Part shown: one piece after another, positions 21,417-32,300 of the stretch | How the letters are laid out: each line of letters starts with the position of its first letter | Position numbering within the stretch: the stretch's first letter is position 1 | Assembly (NCBI GenBank): GCA_025667525.1 | Contig: CM046881.1 | Span: 499,183,627-499,247,626, forward strand | Origin: Glebionis coronaria | Taxonomy: Eukaryota > Streptophyta > Magnoliopsida > Asterales > Asteraceae | Length of the DNA: 64,000 nucleotides | Reading direction: 5' to 3' | Notes under the pieces: model-generated | What the model saw: the letters and a program-made list of their open reading frames with translations, nothing else | The model's database searches: none | What the model was told of the DNA's origin: nothing | Made by a program: the position numbers and the translations under genes

Positions 21417-24400
21417 TTAAGAACTTGGAGGAGTCTGACAAACCTTCTTATATTGGTAATGAATAAATCTAATCAAATTCTTTGCCACGTCACTTGAATA
21501 ATCTATCTCCAGCTGAGTGTCCTTCATCTTTTCCAAAACAGCCTTGGATATGAAATACTGAGCATCCACAAGTAGATACTCAGCAAACTTTGTAGAACTC
21601 AAATGGTATACACCAGCAGCTGAATATAACCTCCATTGAAGACCACTGAGGTCATCTTCAAGATCCTTCCATATTTCAGGATCTTCCTCATTTGTCCCAC
21701 ACATTCTTTTGAATGTGGTCCAAAGTTTTATTCCATTAGCTGAAGTTGGTGCTTCAGCCTCATACTTGGTCTCTAGTAACCTCCAAAGGTCCACCAAGTC
21801 TTCTCTATCACAACTTGCAAATAAAGATATGAGAGTGGTAAAAGTGTGTACCTCCTTGCCAAATCTGCCAATCTTCCAGAATCCACATTCATCCTCATCA
21901 TAACTCACAATTGGATTCCTGGAATCTAATGGTAACACTTGCACCATATCTGAAGCTCTAATGGGGAGAGCTTGAGGCTCTTTCTTATAACTGCTTCACT
22001 TGGATATAGTGGATTCATATCTTTTGGAAACTCAAGTTTAAATCCCTTCTTCACTGGCCTGGGAATCATCATAGCTTTCTTGATTTCCATTTCTTCTGCA
22101 AGTTGCTCCTTTCTTTCATCTGAAAGAAGTCTGAGAGTGTTTGCTTCCTGCACTCTCACCCAAATAGGATAAGCCCTATGTTCCAACTCATCAAATGTCA
22201 AAGCCTTCAACTTCTGATGTGTCCATCCAACTCCATGACATCTGAGCAACATAAAGTAGAGCTCTCTTCTATCCCTTTTCAATTCTGAGAGAATATTGCT
22301 TGCCTTGTGCTTCAAAATCACCTTACAATCCTTCTGAACTCTAAGAAGAAGCTCCAAACCCCATATTTGATCTGAAATGGTCAAGTCTGGATTATCCATG
22401 CAGCTTTCTTCCTAAGAATTGTACATCTGAACCACCTCTAGCATGTCAAAGTCAACCTGCAATTTTAAGTCTCTCAACTTTTCCCTAGCAACCTCATCAC
22501 CATACTCAAGCCTTTCTGGTTCTATAATCATCACACTTGAGTCTGAGCTAGCTCCATCACTTTCTTCTTCAGAAGTCACAACAAATGATGACTTTTCCTT
22601 TTCACCTTGTTCCATCATTTGTTCAGCCAATCTTCTATCAAATTCAACTTGGGCTGCATCCTTTGGAACAATTTCATCTACCAATTTACCCTTACCCTTA
22701 TCTGATGGTGCAATGGTTGCTAAGGTAGATGGTAATACCTGAGTGGAAACTTCCTTGATGATAGATGATGACTGGAATACATCACCTTCATGTGCAGGTC
22801 TGTCAACGCCCAAATTTCCTCTATCAGCGCCCAAAATACTTCTATCAGCGTCCAAATTTGTCTTGTCAACACTCAAATATTTTCCCTCAGCGCCTTGTGT
22901 AACCTCTCTCAACATAGCTGTAAATTATAAATTTAGATTGGTTGGAGAGATTAAGGACGTATCAAAACCTGTTTGTTCCTTCAAAGTTGTAAGGGCTTCA
23001 GCAACATCCATTGATTGACCATCTTGACTGCCCTTATCACTCAGATTTCTTTGATCTTCCTCCCCTTTGGAAGACTCCTCCATACCCCTCCTAGCATGAT
23101 CACTCTCCAAAACAACAATCCTCTCCCTCAATTGCTTGAGTTCAAGGCCTTGGGAGCTGACAATTTGTACTAAGTCTGCATTTTGCTTTTGCAAGCTAAT
23201 GCAGACTGCCGTCAATTCCAAAAGAGTCATTGGTTCCAGTCTGCCCTCTTCTGAAATGGGGATTTGACCTCCCAAGTCAGGTTCATTGGGCAAAGATGAG
23301 GACTTAATGATGGTGGGACTTCCTTGGCCAGCATCTAAGCCAGAACCAATAGTCCCAGCCTCATCCAGGTCACCAGCCACACTTGTGGTGGTGGTTCTCT
23401 CTGCTTCATGGCTAGGAACACTAGAGGAGAACACTACAGTAGTCCTTTGGCGTTTTATCAACCTATATTCAGGTGGTGTGGAAGATGGTGTGGAAGAATG
23501 GGTAGATGTGGGTTGATTAAGGGGTGTTTGGGATTGTGATGGTTGTGTATCAGCGTTGGAAATAGGCACATCAACGCCAACAGTTGATGTGTCAGCGTCA
23601 AAAGGTTCTTGGTCAATTTGCATTTGTTCAGGTGAGGGTAAAGGTTCAGGAATGGGTTCAAGTTGTGGTTGAGGGTTAATTTGAGGTTGAGGGTCTGGTT
23701 GGGGTTGTGCTGCTGCAATAACAGCAAGCATGGCTGGGGTTAAAGGTAAGTCTTTATGAGGTGGTGAATCCATCTTCGTAAAAATAGCTTTCTTTTGTTC
23801 AGGGATCTTATAAAAATCATTGTGATCCCTTGAACAATAACCTTGATCATCAAACATCATTTGCAGAAAACGGGGATAAGCTAAAGTCATTTTTGTCCCC
23901 TTGTTTTTACACATCCCTTCAAAAATCATTTTAGAATAGTTATATTTTTGCCCTGTTGCAATGCACACAATAGCACTGGCAATGGATCTATTGATCTCAT
24001 TGTGTGCAGTACATTTGGGACTCAAACATTGAAGGAGGATGTGAATGAGGTACTTCCAGGCTGGGGGAAATTCCTGCTTATGATACTTATTGAGAGTACC
24101 TTCATCAGGAAAAGGATACCCCAAAGCCCTAAGCCCTTGTTCTATTTCATTTATGGGAAGGATGGCTACACCATCAGCATCATCAAGATGCAAGGCCTGG
24201 CGTACCAAGGCCTCAGTAACCACCCAAGATCTCCCATGAACAATAGAAGTCAATGTGGTCACTCCATTAACTGTTGAGGAACTAACAGTGTTCCAAAACT
24301 GCTTAATGTGTGTGACTGGAATGAGTGGTGCATGAGAAAGAGCATACCTTAATGGGTATGCGTTCAAATACGGCACCATTTGTGTGTATTGAGGAAACAA

Positions 24401-24487
24401 ATCATTATCAGCAACAAGATAAGCAATCATGTTGTGTTGAGACTTGAACCCCAAATCCAATTCTGCTGAGTTAAACTTTGGTGCCAT
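21417..24487 (-). pseudogene. Copia-1 extra ORF downstream of RNase H (about 1,020 codons, lightly broken)
   Basis: The ORF begins MAPKFNSAELDLGFKSQHN at 24487. The first 520 codons are open: a folded-looking region of about 230 residues, a Pro/Gln linker (PQPDPQPQINPQPQ), a Ser/Thr-rich stretch and a coiled coil (LTAVCISLQKQNADLVQ...). A TAA at 22925 and a TAG near 22412 interrupt the same frame. A frameshift near 21950-21990 leads to the last 176 codons, which end at 21417, only 43 bases before the polypurine tract. I see no signal peptide or membrane segment, so it is not an obvious env. I recall similar proteins attached to daisy-family retroelements, sometimes with unsupported names. The function is unknown. 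The GTCAACGCT motif occurs inside it, encoding ADR/VDR/NAD peptides. Confidence 0.8.
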
Positions 24488-25740
24488 TGATGAAAGCTGT
24501 TAATTAGAAGTGTAGAAGATGAAGGTTGATAAGAGAAAAGTGTTAGACAAGAATTATAGATACCTTGTTTAAAATAGGAGCCAAATTTATAGGAGATAAA
24601 GAATGCATGTGATTGGCCCAAAAATAGGCAAAGATTTTCAAAAACTAATCATGAAAATATTGAAAAAGTTATAAGTTATCTCATGCATTTAATGAGAGTA
24701 ACAACTCCTAAAATTACGGCTTGAAAATATGTCAAAAAGTAACAACTGGGTAGGTCCCACTGAGTGTCAACGGTCAAAAATAACCTATCACCGCCCAACG
24801 GCTATAATCTTGTCAACGTTCGCCTAAAGCCATGTCAGCGTCCAATTTGGTCTCAACAACGCTTGGAAAAATCTTGTCAGCGTCCAAAAATAAAATTGTT
24901 TTAAAAAGTGAAAAATGACCTTAACAAGTAATTTATCCTAGAGAAGATACCAAAAGCTGATAATTATCATAGGGCGGCAAGCACTGTCCAGTTATGCACA
25001 CTTGCATAAGCAAGATAGACATAACAGTCCTCTAGTGTCCCTTGCTAACCAAAATTCTTAACAACCAAGTTACCTTATAAAATCCTTGTTACTCCCAAGT
25101 AAATCCCATATCAAAATCATCCCCAAGTCTCCCAACAGACCACAACCAATTCTAGGCCAAAAATGTCTTGGTAGCATGCAAAGTTGATATACTATGCATG
25201 CTACAGTGCCTCATGGTTTAGTAAAACTAACCCATACTCACCTGTGGACACAATCTAGAATTGTGATAAGAGTATCATATGGATACCCAAACATCCTAAA
25301 GGTTCCTAAAACCTCCCTTAAACTATGATACAAAAAGTTTGCTAAAATCATGCATGAACATAAAAATTTATGTCAAGATAGGAATGAAACATTCCAACCA
25401 TCATCCATAAATAAAAACTTGTCCAAATGCTTCTCCATTGATCCATAAGCAACTCTGTATCCAATGGTATACTGCTAACACCATCTACATATTTAGATTG
25501 AAAACCACAAAACTAACATTGTTGCTGACAACGCCCCGATAACACATGACAGCGTTAAGAGAAGCTTTGTCAGTGTTAGACAATTATATTGCTGACAACG
25601 TTGCAAAAACACTTATCAGTGTTCAAGCAACCTTTGTCAGTGTTAGAAAAATATAGTGGAAAATCTAAATCATCAATGAGACCAATAATAATACTGCATC
25701 ATCCTGTACATACTTTTACAAAAAGAATCCAAAACACATA
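24488..25740 (-). other. Copia-1 spacer between RNase H and the extra ORF
   Basis: This is a non-coding spacer of 1.25 kb. It holds two clusters of the GTCAACGCT motif and variants (24768-24890 and 25525-25650). It would contain the promoter or splice acceptor for the extra ORF, if either exists; I cannot point to a convincing one. Confidence 0.6.
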
Positions 25741-27354
25741 TTAAGTGAGATTAACCATTCCAATACTTGTTACCAAGTATTGAAATCTTCCAGCATCAAA
25801 AGGTTTAGTTAATAAATCTGACACATTTTCCTTAGTGTCAACCCTATCTGGTTGTATTAAACCTTTCTCAAAGCAATCTCTTATAAAATGGTGTCTAATT
25901 TCTATGTGTTTAGTTTTAGAATGATGGACAGGATTCTTAATGATGCATAAAGTACTATTATTGTCAACAAATATCTTAGTATGCATGAAATTATACTCAT
26001 AGTCCAACAGCTGGTTCTGAATCCACAACACTTGACCACAACATGCTGCTGCAGCCACATACTCTGCTTCAGTTGTAGAATTAGCCACCACTGTTTGTTT
26101 CTTGCATTGCCAAGATATTAACCTACTCCCAAGAAACTGACATCCACCAGTTGTGGATTTCCTATCAAACTTATCACCTCCATAATCACTATCTGAATAT
26201 GCAATCAGCTCCAATGGTGAATCCTTTGGGTACCACAAACCAAGACTATGGAAACATCTTAGGTACCTAAAGATCCTCTTCACAGCATAAAGGTGACATT
26301 CTTTGGGAGTCACTTGATGACGTGCACAAGCATACATGGCAAACATGATATCAGGTCTGGAAGCAGTAAGATACATCAAGGATCCAATCATGGATCTATA
26401 ATGCCTGACATCAACATCTTTCCCATCTCCAATCTTTCCCCAAGGGTGTTCTCTATCCATAGGAGTAGTAGCCCTCTTTTCATGCGGAGAAAAGCCAAAC
26501 TTCTTCAAGATCTCAGCAACATATTTGTCCTGGGAGATGAAGATACCATCCTCTTTCTGCTGAACTTGTAAACCAAGAAAGAAGTTCATCTCCCCCATAG
26601 CACTCATCTTGAATTTGTCTGTCATAAGCTTGGAGAAATCCTCACTCATCTTTGGATCAGTAGACCCAAAAATGATATCATCAACATAGACCTGCACAAG
26701 CAACACATCTTTGCCTTTCTTCTTTGTAAATAGTGTCTGATCTATGGTGCCCCTCTTGAATCCATTGTCTACCAAATAGGTAGACAAAGTACCATACCAT
26801 GCTCTAGGGGCTTGATGAAGGCTATACATAGCCTTTTTGACTCTATACACTTTATCTGGATGCTCTAGATCCTCAAAACTAGGAGGTTGCATGACATATA
26901 CTTCTTCAACAATGGTGCCATACAAGAAAGCACTCTTGACATCCATTTGATAGACTGTGAAGCCCATGCATGAAGCATAGGCTAGAAAAATTCTAATAGC
27001 TTCAATCCTTGCAACTAGTGCAAAGACCTCCTCATAGTCTATCCCCTCCTCTTGTGTATATCCTTGAGCCACTAACCTTGCCTTGTTTCTGACCACAATA
27101 CCTCTTTCATCTCTTTTGTTCCTGAGAACCCATCTTGTCCCTATTGGTCTGACATATCTAGGACAATCAACCAGCTCCCAAACATCCTGAATTGCAAATT
27201 GGTGAAGCTCATCCTGCATTGCTTCCACCCAACTTGGTTCTTTGAGAGCATCAAATATCTTCTTGGGTTCTTCTTGTGACAAAAAACATGCAAACAAACG
27301 CTTGCACAAGAGGGGTATCAACCTTCTTGTGTATATTGGCAATAAACCCACCAA
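25741..27354 (-). CDS. pol: Copia-1 reverse transcriptase and RNase H
   Basis: This open segment of 537 codons holds the copia [51 protein letters not shown] and the catalytic box [10 protein letters not shown] (about 26669-26700). RNase H follows ([28 protein letters not shown]-type block, and [11 protein letters not shown]). It ends at a stop at 25741. It is out of frame with the preceding integrase-linker segment because of a shift near 27290, at an A6 run. Key catalytic residues look intact. The first Met here is only the start of the open stretch, not a true initiator: the product is made as part of a polyprotein. Confidence 0.93.
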   Translation of the reverse strand: MVGLLPIYTRRLIPLLCKRLFACFLSQEEPKKIFDALKEPSWVEAMQDELHQFAIQDVWELVDCPRYVRPIGTRWVLRNKRDERGIVVRNKARLVAQGYTQEEGIDYEEVFALVARIEAIRIFLAYASCMGFTVYQMDVKSAFLYGTIVEEVYVMQPPSFEDLEHPDKVYRVKKAMYSLHQAPRAWYGTLSTYLVDNGFKRGTIDQTLFTKKKGKDVLLVQVYVDDIIFGSTDPKMSEDFSKLMTDKFKMSAMGEMNFFLGLQVQQKEDGIFISQDKYVAEILKKFGFSPHEKRATTPMDREHPWGKIGDGKDVDVRHYRSMIGSLMYLTASRPDIMFAMYACARHQVTPKECHLYAVKRIFRYLRCFHSLGLWYPKDSPLELIAYSDSDYGGDKFDRKSTTGGCQFLGSRLISWQCKKQTVVANSTTEAEYVAAAACCGQVLWIQNQLLDYEYNFMHTKIFVDNNSTLCIIKNPVHHSKTKHIEIRHHFIRDCFEKGLIQPDRVDTKENVSDLLTKPFDAGRFQYLVTSIGMVNLT

Positions 27355-27805
27355 GACCTTGGTGAGATCTTCTGGTCTGAACTGGAGTCATAATATCACC
27401 AATGATCTGAGATGTGGGGTGATTCTTCATTGTGGAAGTGAGAACTCCTCCTTCAAAAAGTCTGGTGTCCTCAACTTCACGCTCCATGTTGCCAATATCT
27501 TCTTCATCAGACTCTCTTTGATCAACAGGAATCTCTTCATAAACATCGGAAGGTCCTCCTTGTTCAAAAGTGGAAGAGAAAATATGTGCAAAGGTGTTGT
27601 CAACGTCTGAACCTTGTTTGTCAGCGCTTGGGCTAACAACGCTTGAACTGTTGTTGTCAACGTCTGAGCCATCAACGTCTGAATTGTTCTTGTCAGCGCT
27701 ATATTTTCCTTTGTCAGCGCCTGAAGAATCATGCATGTTTGTATCTGGTGGTATTTGGAGACCACCATTACCTTGTCCAGCAGCAGCAGCAGCAAACGCA
27801 TCTGT
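27251..27805 (-). pseudogene. pol: Copia-1 integrase-RT linker
   Basis: This is the in-frame continuation of the integrase ORF after one amber codon (27806-27808), up to the frameshift. It starts TDAFAAAAAGQGNGG and has a low-complexity acidic stretch (SADKNNSDVDGSDVDN...) coded by seven copies of the GTCAACGCT motif. It ends in the sequence that leads into RT. Without the amber and the shift, integrase, linker and RT would be one frame. Confidence 0.85.
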
Positions 27806-29374
27806 CTAAATAGGAATTGTGACATATTCAAATGTAGGAGATGCCTTTTCTGCTTGTGATCCAACCTTCTCATGAACTTGTGTACCTGAAACATTAACAA
27901 CTTGTTCCTCCACAACATTTGAAGTTACCTTCACAATGTCTGGATTAGTGACAGGCATATAATTTAAAGTTCTAGATAAGGGTTCCAAATCAAACAACCA
28001 ATTAGGACCACTTTCAGGATCACTAGGTTTATTCTCTAAGAACCTAACATGTACTCTCTCAACAATACGTTTATCCTCCTTAAGATAAACCCTATAACCC
28101 TTACTCTGGACTGAATACCCCATGAAGTAACCTTCATCACCTTTTGCACTAAATTTCCCTAAGGCATCACTAGTGTCCAAAACTACTACATGACAACCAA
28201 AAGGTCCGAGAAAACCAATATTAGGTTTTCTACCCCAAAGTAACTCATAAGGTGTTTTGTTCTGAATTTTGTTAACCAATGCTCTATTTTGCACATAGCA
28301 TGCTGTATTAACAGCCTCAGCCCAAAAGGCTATAGAAAAGTGAGCATCAGCCAACATTGTTCTGGCTGCTTCAATTAGGGTTCTATTTTTCCTTTCAACA
28401 ACCCCATTTTGTTGTGGGGTTCTAGCAATACTAAACTGCCTAGTAATTCCTTTCCTGGCACAAAAATCATCAAGCTTCTTGTTCCTAAATTCCCCACCAT
28501 TATCACTCCTAAGCATTTTAACCTCATTTCCAGACCTTTTCTCTATCTGAGTGACAAAATCAATAAGAACATCAGCTGTGTCACTCTTCATAGCTAGAAA
28601 GAATGTCCAAGTAAACCTAGAAAAGTCATCAGTGACAACAAAACAATATGACTTACCATTCAAACTTTCTATATTTGTTGGACCAAAGAGGTCCATGTGA
28701 AGCATATGAAGAGGTCTGGAACTAGTATGCACCTGTTTGGACTTGAATGAGACCTTGTGCTGCTTGCCTTTAAGACATGCAACACAAGAGTGGTCATTGT
28801 GGAAGGCCTTCTCAGGCAAACCATCAACTAAACCAAGCCTCACAAGTCTATTTATATTTTTAAAATTTATGTGCCCTAGTCTCCTGTGCCACAAATTACT
28901 TTCATCTACTGAGGCCTTAGCATAAAAACAAGACATATTTGTATTCATTTTAATCCCATTTAAATTCACATTGTATATGTCCTTATGCCTAGGTGTTCTA
29001 TACTCAATGTATTTCTCATCAGGAATCGTAAAATCCTTGCTTAACACCAAACACTCAGTATCAGTGAAAAGAACCTTTTTTTTGTTATCACAAACTTGTG
29101 ATACACTAAACAGATTATAGTCCAGTTCTTTTACCAGGAAGACGTTCTCAAAACGTAGATTATTGGTGAGAAGGGTTCCTTTGCCTGTGATAGTCCCATA
29201 TCCACCTCCAAAGTATACCTTATCACCATCTTTAATAGGAGTGAAGTTCGTCAGATAGTCTTCCTTTCCTGTCATGTGCCTTGAGCATCCACTATCCCAA
29301 TATCCATAATCATTGATCTGTCTTTGAATGCCCTGCACATAAAGAAAACAAATTAGTTTTCTTTGGGAACCCAA
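27806..29374 (-). CDS. pol: Copia-1 protease and integrase
   Basis: This open segment of 522 codons has the protease site WDSGCSRHMTG (about 29268-29300), the zinc-binding pre-integrase domain (LWHRRLGHINFKN ... CVACLKGKQH) and the integrase core. The core triad is visible: Asp in HMDLFGP, Asp in LRSDNGGEF and Glu in GVVERKNRTL. The C-terminal GKFSAKGDEGYFMGYS block is normal. The segment ends at an amber codon. Residues needed for catalysis appear intact. Confidence 0.94.
   Translation of the reverse strand: MGSQRKLICFLYVQGIQRQINDYGYWDSGCSRHMTGKEDYLTNFTPIKDGDKVYFGGGYGTITGKGTLLTNNLRFENVFLVKELDYNLFSVSQVCDNKKKVLFTDTECLVLSKDFTIPDEKYIEYRTPRHKDIYNVNLNGIKMNTNMSCFYAKASVDESNLWHRRLGHINFKNINRLVRLGLVDGLPEKAFHNDHSCVACLKGKQHKVSFKSKQVHTSSRPLHMLHMDLFGPTNIESLNGKSYCFVVTDDFSRFTWTFFLAMKSDTADVLIDFVTQIEKRSGNEVKMLRSDNGGEFRNKKLDDFCARKGITRQFSIARTPQQNGVVERKNRTLIEAARTMLADAHFSIAFWAEAVNTACYVQNRALVNKIQNKTPYELLWGRKPNIGFLGPFGCHVVVLDTSDALGKFSAKGDEGYFMGYSVQSKGYRVYLKEDKRIVERVHVRFLENKPSDPESGPNWLFDLEPLSRTLNYMPVTNPDIVKVTSNVVEEQVVNVSGTQVHEKVGSQAEKASPTFEYVTIPI
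29333..29365 (-). other. Possible 3' splice site between gag and protease
   Basis: On the minus strand CTAAT is followed by a T-rich tract and TGTGCAG, just before the protease frame opens. The arrangement fits a plant branch point and acceptor. No clear donor was found, so this is only a candidate. Confidence 0.35.
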
Positions 29375-29515
29375 GTCTCAGAAGACTTGGATTCATCTGG
29401 TTGTTCAATAAGAACAGACTTAGTTCTCACAACAACCCCATTCTCATCCTTTTTAGGATGAAATACCCAGTTAACCCCAATAGGTTTTGTAATGACCTTT
29501 GAAATGTAATTAAAT

Positions 29516-32182
29516 CTATTGCAAGTCATTGAAATCCTTATCATTAGGGTTTTGATCTTTCTTGGGTCTCCATGTTAAGCTTGAAGAAGCTTTAGACCTC
29601 TTTCCTTGTGACTGCAAATATTTAGGTCTGGTCACGTTTCTGTCAGCGTTGGATTTTGTCCTGTCAACGCTGAAATTACCCTTGTTAGCATTGAACCTAG
29701 GGTTTTCTACAGGAACCCATTGCCTATTTGACCAGGTGTTTGTCTTTTGAAAAGGTCTTTGTCCATGAGTGTTAGAACTTCTAGAAAAGAATGGGGCAGG
29801 TCTAATCACTTGTGGACTTTGCTGCACACAAGGTTTGGGTCTGACAACGTTTGACTTCCGAACAACGTTGACTTTCTCCCTATCAGCGCTGAAATTGTTC
29901 CTATCAACGCTGGCTTTGGGAGCGTTGACACACTTGTATGCCAAATGTGAAAAGCTACCACAAGTATAACAGGCTTTCTTAGACACACTCTTAGGTCTAG
30001 AAGAGAAGAAACCTGTTCCATGATTGTTAACTTGGCTCTTGGGTGACCTATTATTCCTATACATCTCTGCATATTTAATGGTAGGTCTTCTAACAGTGTT
30101 TGAGCCTAGGTCAACAGCTTTACTAGTGACTGGGTGAGTAACCTTATTGGGTGGTGATTCATTGGGACTTTCACATAGCAAACCTCCCTTAACAAATAAA
30201 GTAGGGTTAGCTTTCTTCCACTCATTTAGGTCAGTCAGTTTTTGTTGATACTCTTCCACTGGAGTGACAACTCTTGGTGGAGGAATGAATTCCTCTTCTT
30301 GGCATTCTGGTATACCAGTCCAAGATAAATCCTTTCTAAGGACACCATAGAAGTCACCAGCTGGTGGTGGAACCAGAGAGTACTCATTCATCCCAATCCC
30401 AGTCATGTCCTTAGGATCCCTTTGTTTAGCTACACAGTCTCCTAGGGTTTGGGTGGCTCTATCAAATCTTTGAATCTTGAGGTCAACATTATCTTTATTC
30501 TTAATGGCCTCATCTAACTTAGCCTGTAGGTCTCTATTGACCTTTGTCATGATATTTCTAATATCCATGCTACCTTCTAGCTCATGTTTTAAGATATTTA
30601 TTTTATCTTTTAAGTCAAATTCCATTTTCTTGTATTCAGAAACGGTTTTCTCAGTTTCAGTAAGAGCTAGTTGGTAATTGGACAATTTACACCTTTCAGT
30701 GCTCATATCATCTTTTAGTTTTAACACCTCTTTGTTAAGTCTATCAGTGTTTAACCTACAACCTTTGCTACAAAAACCATCATCATATACCTCATTATCA
30801 GATGAAGAGGAGGAGTGTGCCATGAGAGCATATTCAACATGCTCTTCTTCTTCAATATCAGCAACCAAAGCTTTGTCCTCTTTAGCATTCTTAGCCAGAT
30901 AGCTCCAATCCCATCCAGTACCATCAATTCCTTGAACTGGAACCATGGCTTTGGAATCTTGAGCTTTAACAACCTGACTTGAGGGTTTACCAGCATCAGA
31001 TCTTCTAAGAGATCTGCATTCCCTCATGAAGTGCCCCATACGATGACAGTTGTAGCATTCAACTTTGGATTTATCAAATCCAGCTGTGTCTTTAGCATTG
31101 AAGGTCATCTTCTTCTTGAACCTTCTATTCCACCTATTTGCTCTTATACTAGCAAGAGCCATGTTCCACTTGATGTCCATCTCTTCCAAGTGCTCATCAC
31201 TTATCTGCTCAAGGTCCTCATATGTAATCAGTGAACCATTGGGCAAAGAAGCAATGTAAGCACACACAGTATCCAAATCCAAACCAGCAGGTTTAACTCT
31301 TGGGGAGTCATTCATGAATGTGTCAGTGTCTGAAAAGGAGACGTTGACAGGACTTGTTCCAGCGCTGACAAATGATGATCCAGTAACTGGATGCATAAAA
31401 GAGTCCTTCTGATTGAATTGACCTTCACTATGAGAGAAGAAGGCCATGTTGCTGGTGCTAGCTTTGCTTCCATGTTCTGAAAGAGTTTCATCTTCCAACA
31501 GTCTTAGTTTGTTGTAGATGTCATCAAACGAGGAGCTCTTGTAAGTATTGTTGGCAAGAATAGATCTTGCCTCAATCTTCCATGCCTCACCAAGACTTTT
31601 AAGAAAGGTAGCATTGGTGTCAACATCACCAACTTGTGTCCCCATGAAGGACAACTTGCTTGTGATGTCAAGCAATCTGCTTCTCACACTACTCAGTTTC
31701 TCATTGGGTTGAGCTTTGAAGACAGTATAATCATGCAGAAGTTGTTTTTTCTTTTCTTCCTTAGTGTCTGCATTGCCACCATATGCAACTTCAAGTGCTT
31801 CCCAAAGATCCTTAGCAGATTCATAGCCTCTATATTTGTGCTGGTTTTCTTGTCCCAAAGAGACTTTCAGAATATTTAGAGCTTTCATGTCAACCCTTTT
31901 CTTTGCAATATCTTCAGCACCTACAGCTCTACCATCTCCAGGTTTTTCTCTCTTATCTTCATCAGGACATCCTTCAACAGCTGATCTTTGAGTAATGGCA
32001 TCCTGAATCTTTTGAGCCTTATTGAATGATTTTTCGTATTCAATAATCTCCCAAAGTGTGTAATCATAGATCCCAAGATATTGTTCAAAGTTGAACTTCC
32101 ATAAGTCAAAGTTGGTTGCATCAAGCATGGGAATCCTGATGTTTGGTAAGGGTGAATTGGAGGTGGTTATTGCTTCAGACAT
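29516..32182 (-). CDS. gag: Copia-1 gag, 888 codons, intact
   Basis: This is an uninterrupted ORF starting MSEAITTSNSPLPNIRIPM, 105 bases after the primer site. The copia gag core occupies about the first 250 residues (LDATNFDLWKFNFEQYL, DLWEALEVAYGG). It has two zinc knuckles: CYNCHRMGHFMREC near residue 374 and CYTCGSFSHLAYKC near residue 734. A long coiled coil lies between them (about residues 480-570). Two knuckles and 888 residues exceed the usual copia gag. The C-terminal part is basic and contains SVDR/SADR/NADR peptides coded by the iterated motif. It would assemble the particle and package RNA in the cytoplasm. Confidence 0.94.
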   Translation of the reverse strand: MSEAITTSNSPLPNIRIPMLDATNFDLWKFNFEQYLGIYDYTLWEIIEYEKSFNKAQKIQDAITQRSAVEGCPDEDKREKPGDGRAVGAEDIAKKRVDMKALNILKVSLGQENQHKYRGYESAKDLWEALEVAYGGNADTKEEKKKQLLHDYTVFKAQPNEKLSSVRSRLLDITSKLSFMGTQVGDVDTNATFLKSLGEAWKIEARSILANNTYKSSSFDDIYNKLRLLEDETLSEHGSKASTSNMAFFSHSEGQFNQKDSFMHPVTGSSFVSAGTSPVNVSFSDTDTFMNDSPRVKPAGLDLDTVCAYIASLPNGSLITYEDLEQISDEHLEEMDIKWNMALASIRANRWNRRFKKKMTFNAKDTAGFDKSKVECYNCHRMGHFMRECRSLRRSDAGKPSSQVVKAQDSKAMVPVQGIDGTGWDWSYLAKNAKEDKALVADIEEEEHVEYALMAHSSSSSDNEVYDDGFCSKGCRLNTDRLNKEVLKLKDDMSTERCKLSNYQLALTETEKTVSEYKKMEFDLKDKINILKHELEGSMDIRNIMTKVNRDLQAKLDEAIKNKDNVDLKIQRFDRATQTLGDCVAKQRDPKDMTGIGMNEYSLVPPPAGDFYGVLRKDLSWTGIPECQEEEFIPPPRVVTPVEEYQQKLTDLNEWKKANPTLFVKGGLLCESPNESPPNKVTHPVTSKAVDLGSNTVRRPTIKYAEMYRNNRSPKSQVNNHGTGFFSSRPKSVSKKACYTCGSFSHLAYKCVNAPKASVDRNNFSADREKVNVVRKSNVVRPKPCVQQSPQVIRPAPFFSRSSNTHGQRPFQKTNTWSNRQWVPVENPRFNANKGNFSVDRTKSNADRNVTRPKYLQSQGKRSKASSSLTWRPKKDQNPNDKDFNDLQ

Positions 32183-32286
32183 GATGTTGTTAGGGTTTTG
32201 GTGTTTTTAGGGTTTCTAAGAAAATTAGGGTTTTGGTGTTCGTGTATCGTTCTGGTGTTCTTCAAAGATCAAAAGTTCCTCAACAA
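32183..32286 (-). other. Copia-1 leader with three telobox-like motifs
   Basis: The leader is only about 104 bases long. AAAACCCTAA-type motifs occur three times (32187-32235). Such teloboxes occur upstream of many plant translation genes; a role here is inference. Confidence 0.55.
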
Positions 32287-32298
32287 GCTCTGATACCA
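32287..32298 (-). other. Copia-1 primer binding site
   Basis: TGGTATCAGAGC on the minus strand is a perfect complement of the initiator-methionine tRNA 3' end, 2 bases from the LTR. Confidence 0.95.
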
Positions 32299-32300
32299 CT

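Noticed and set aside
22443..23018. Plus-strand ORFs opposite the extra ORF of Copia-1
   Set aside because: They are shadows: composition mirrors the minus-strand coding sequence and they lack known motifs.
21417..24487. Calling the extra ORF an envelope gene
   Set aside because: Position fits Sirevirus env-like ORFs, but I see no signal peptide, cleavage site or membrane anchor, so I left it unnamed.
32287..32298. tRNA gene fragments at TGGTATCAGAGC sites
   Set aside because: Only the 12-13 bases complementary to the tRNA 3' end are present, next to LTR edges; these are primer sites.
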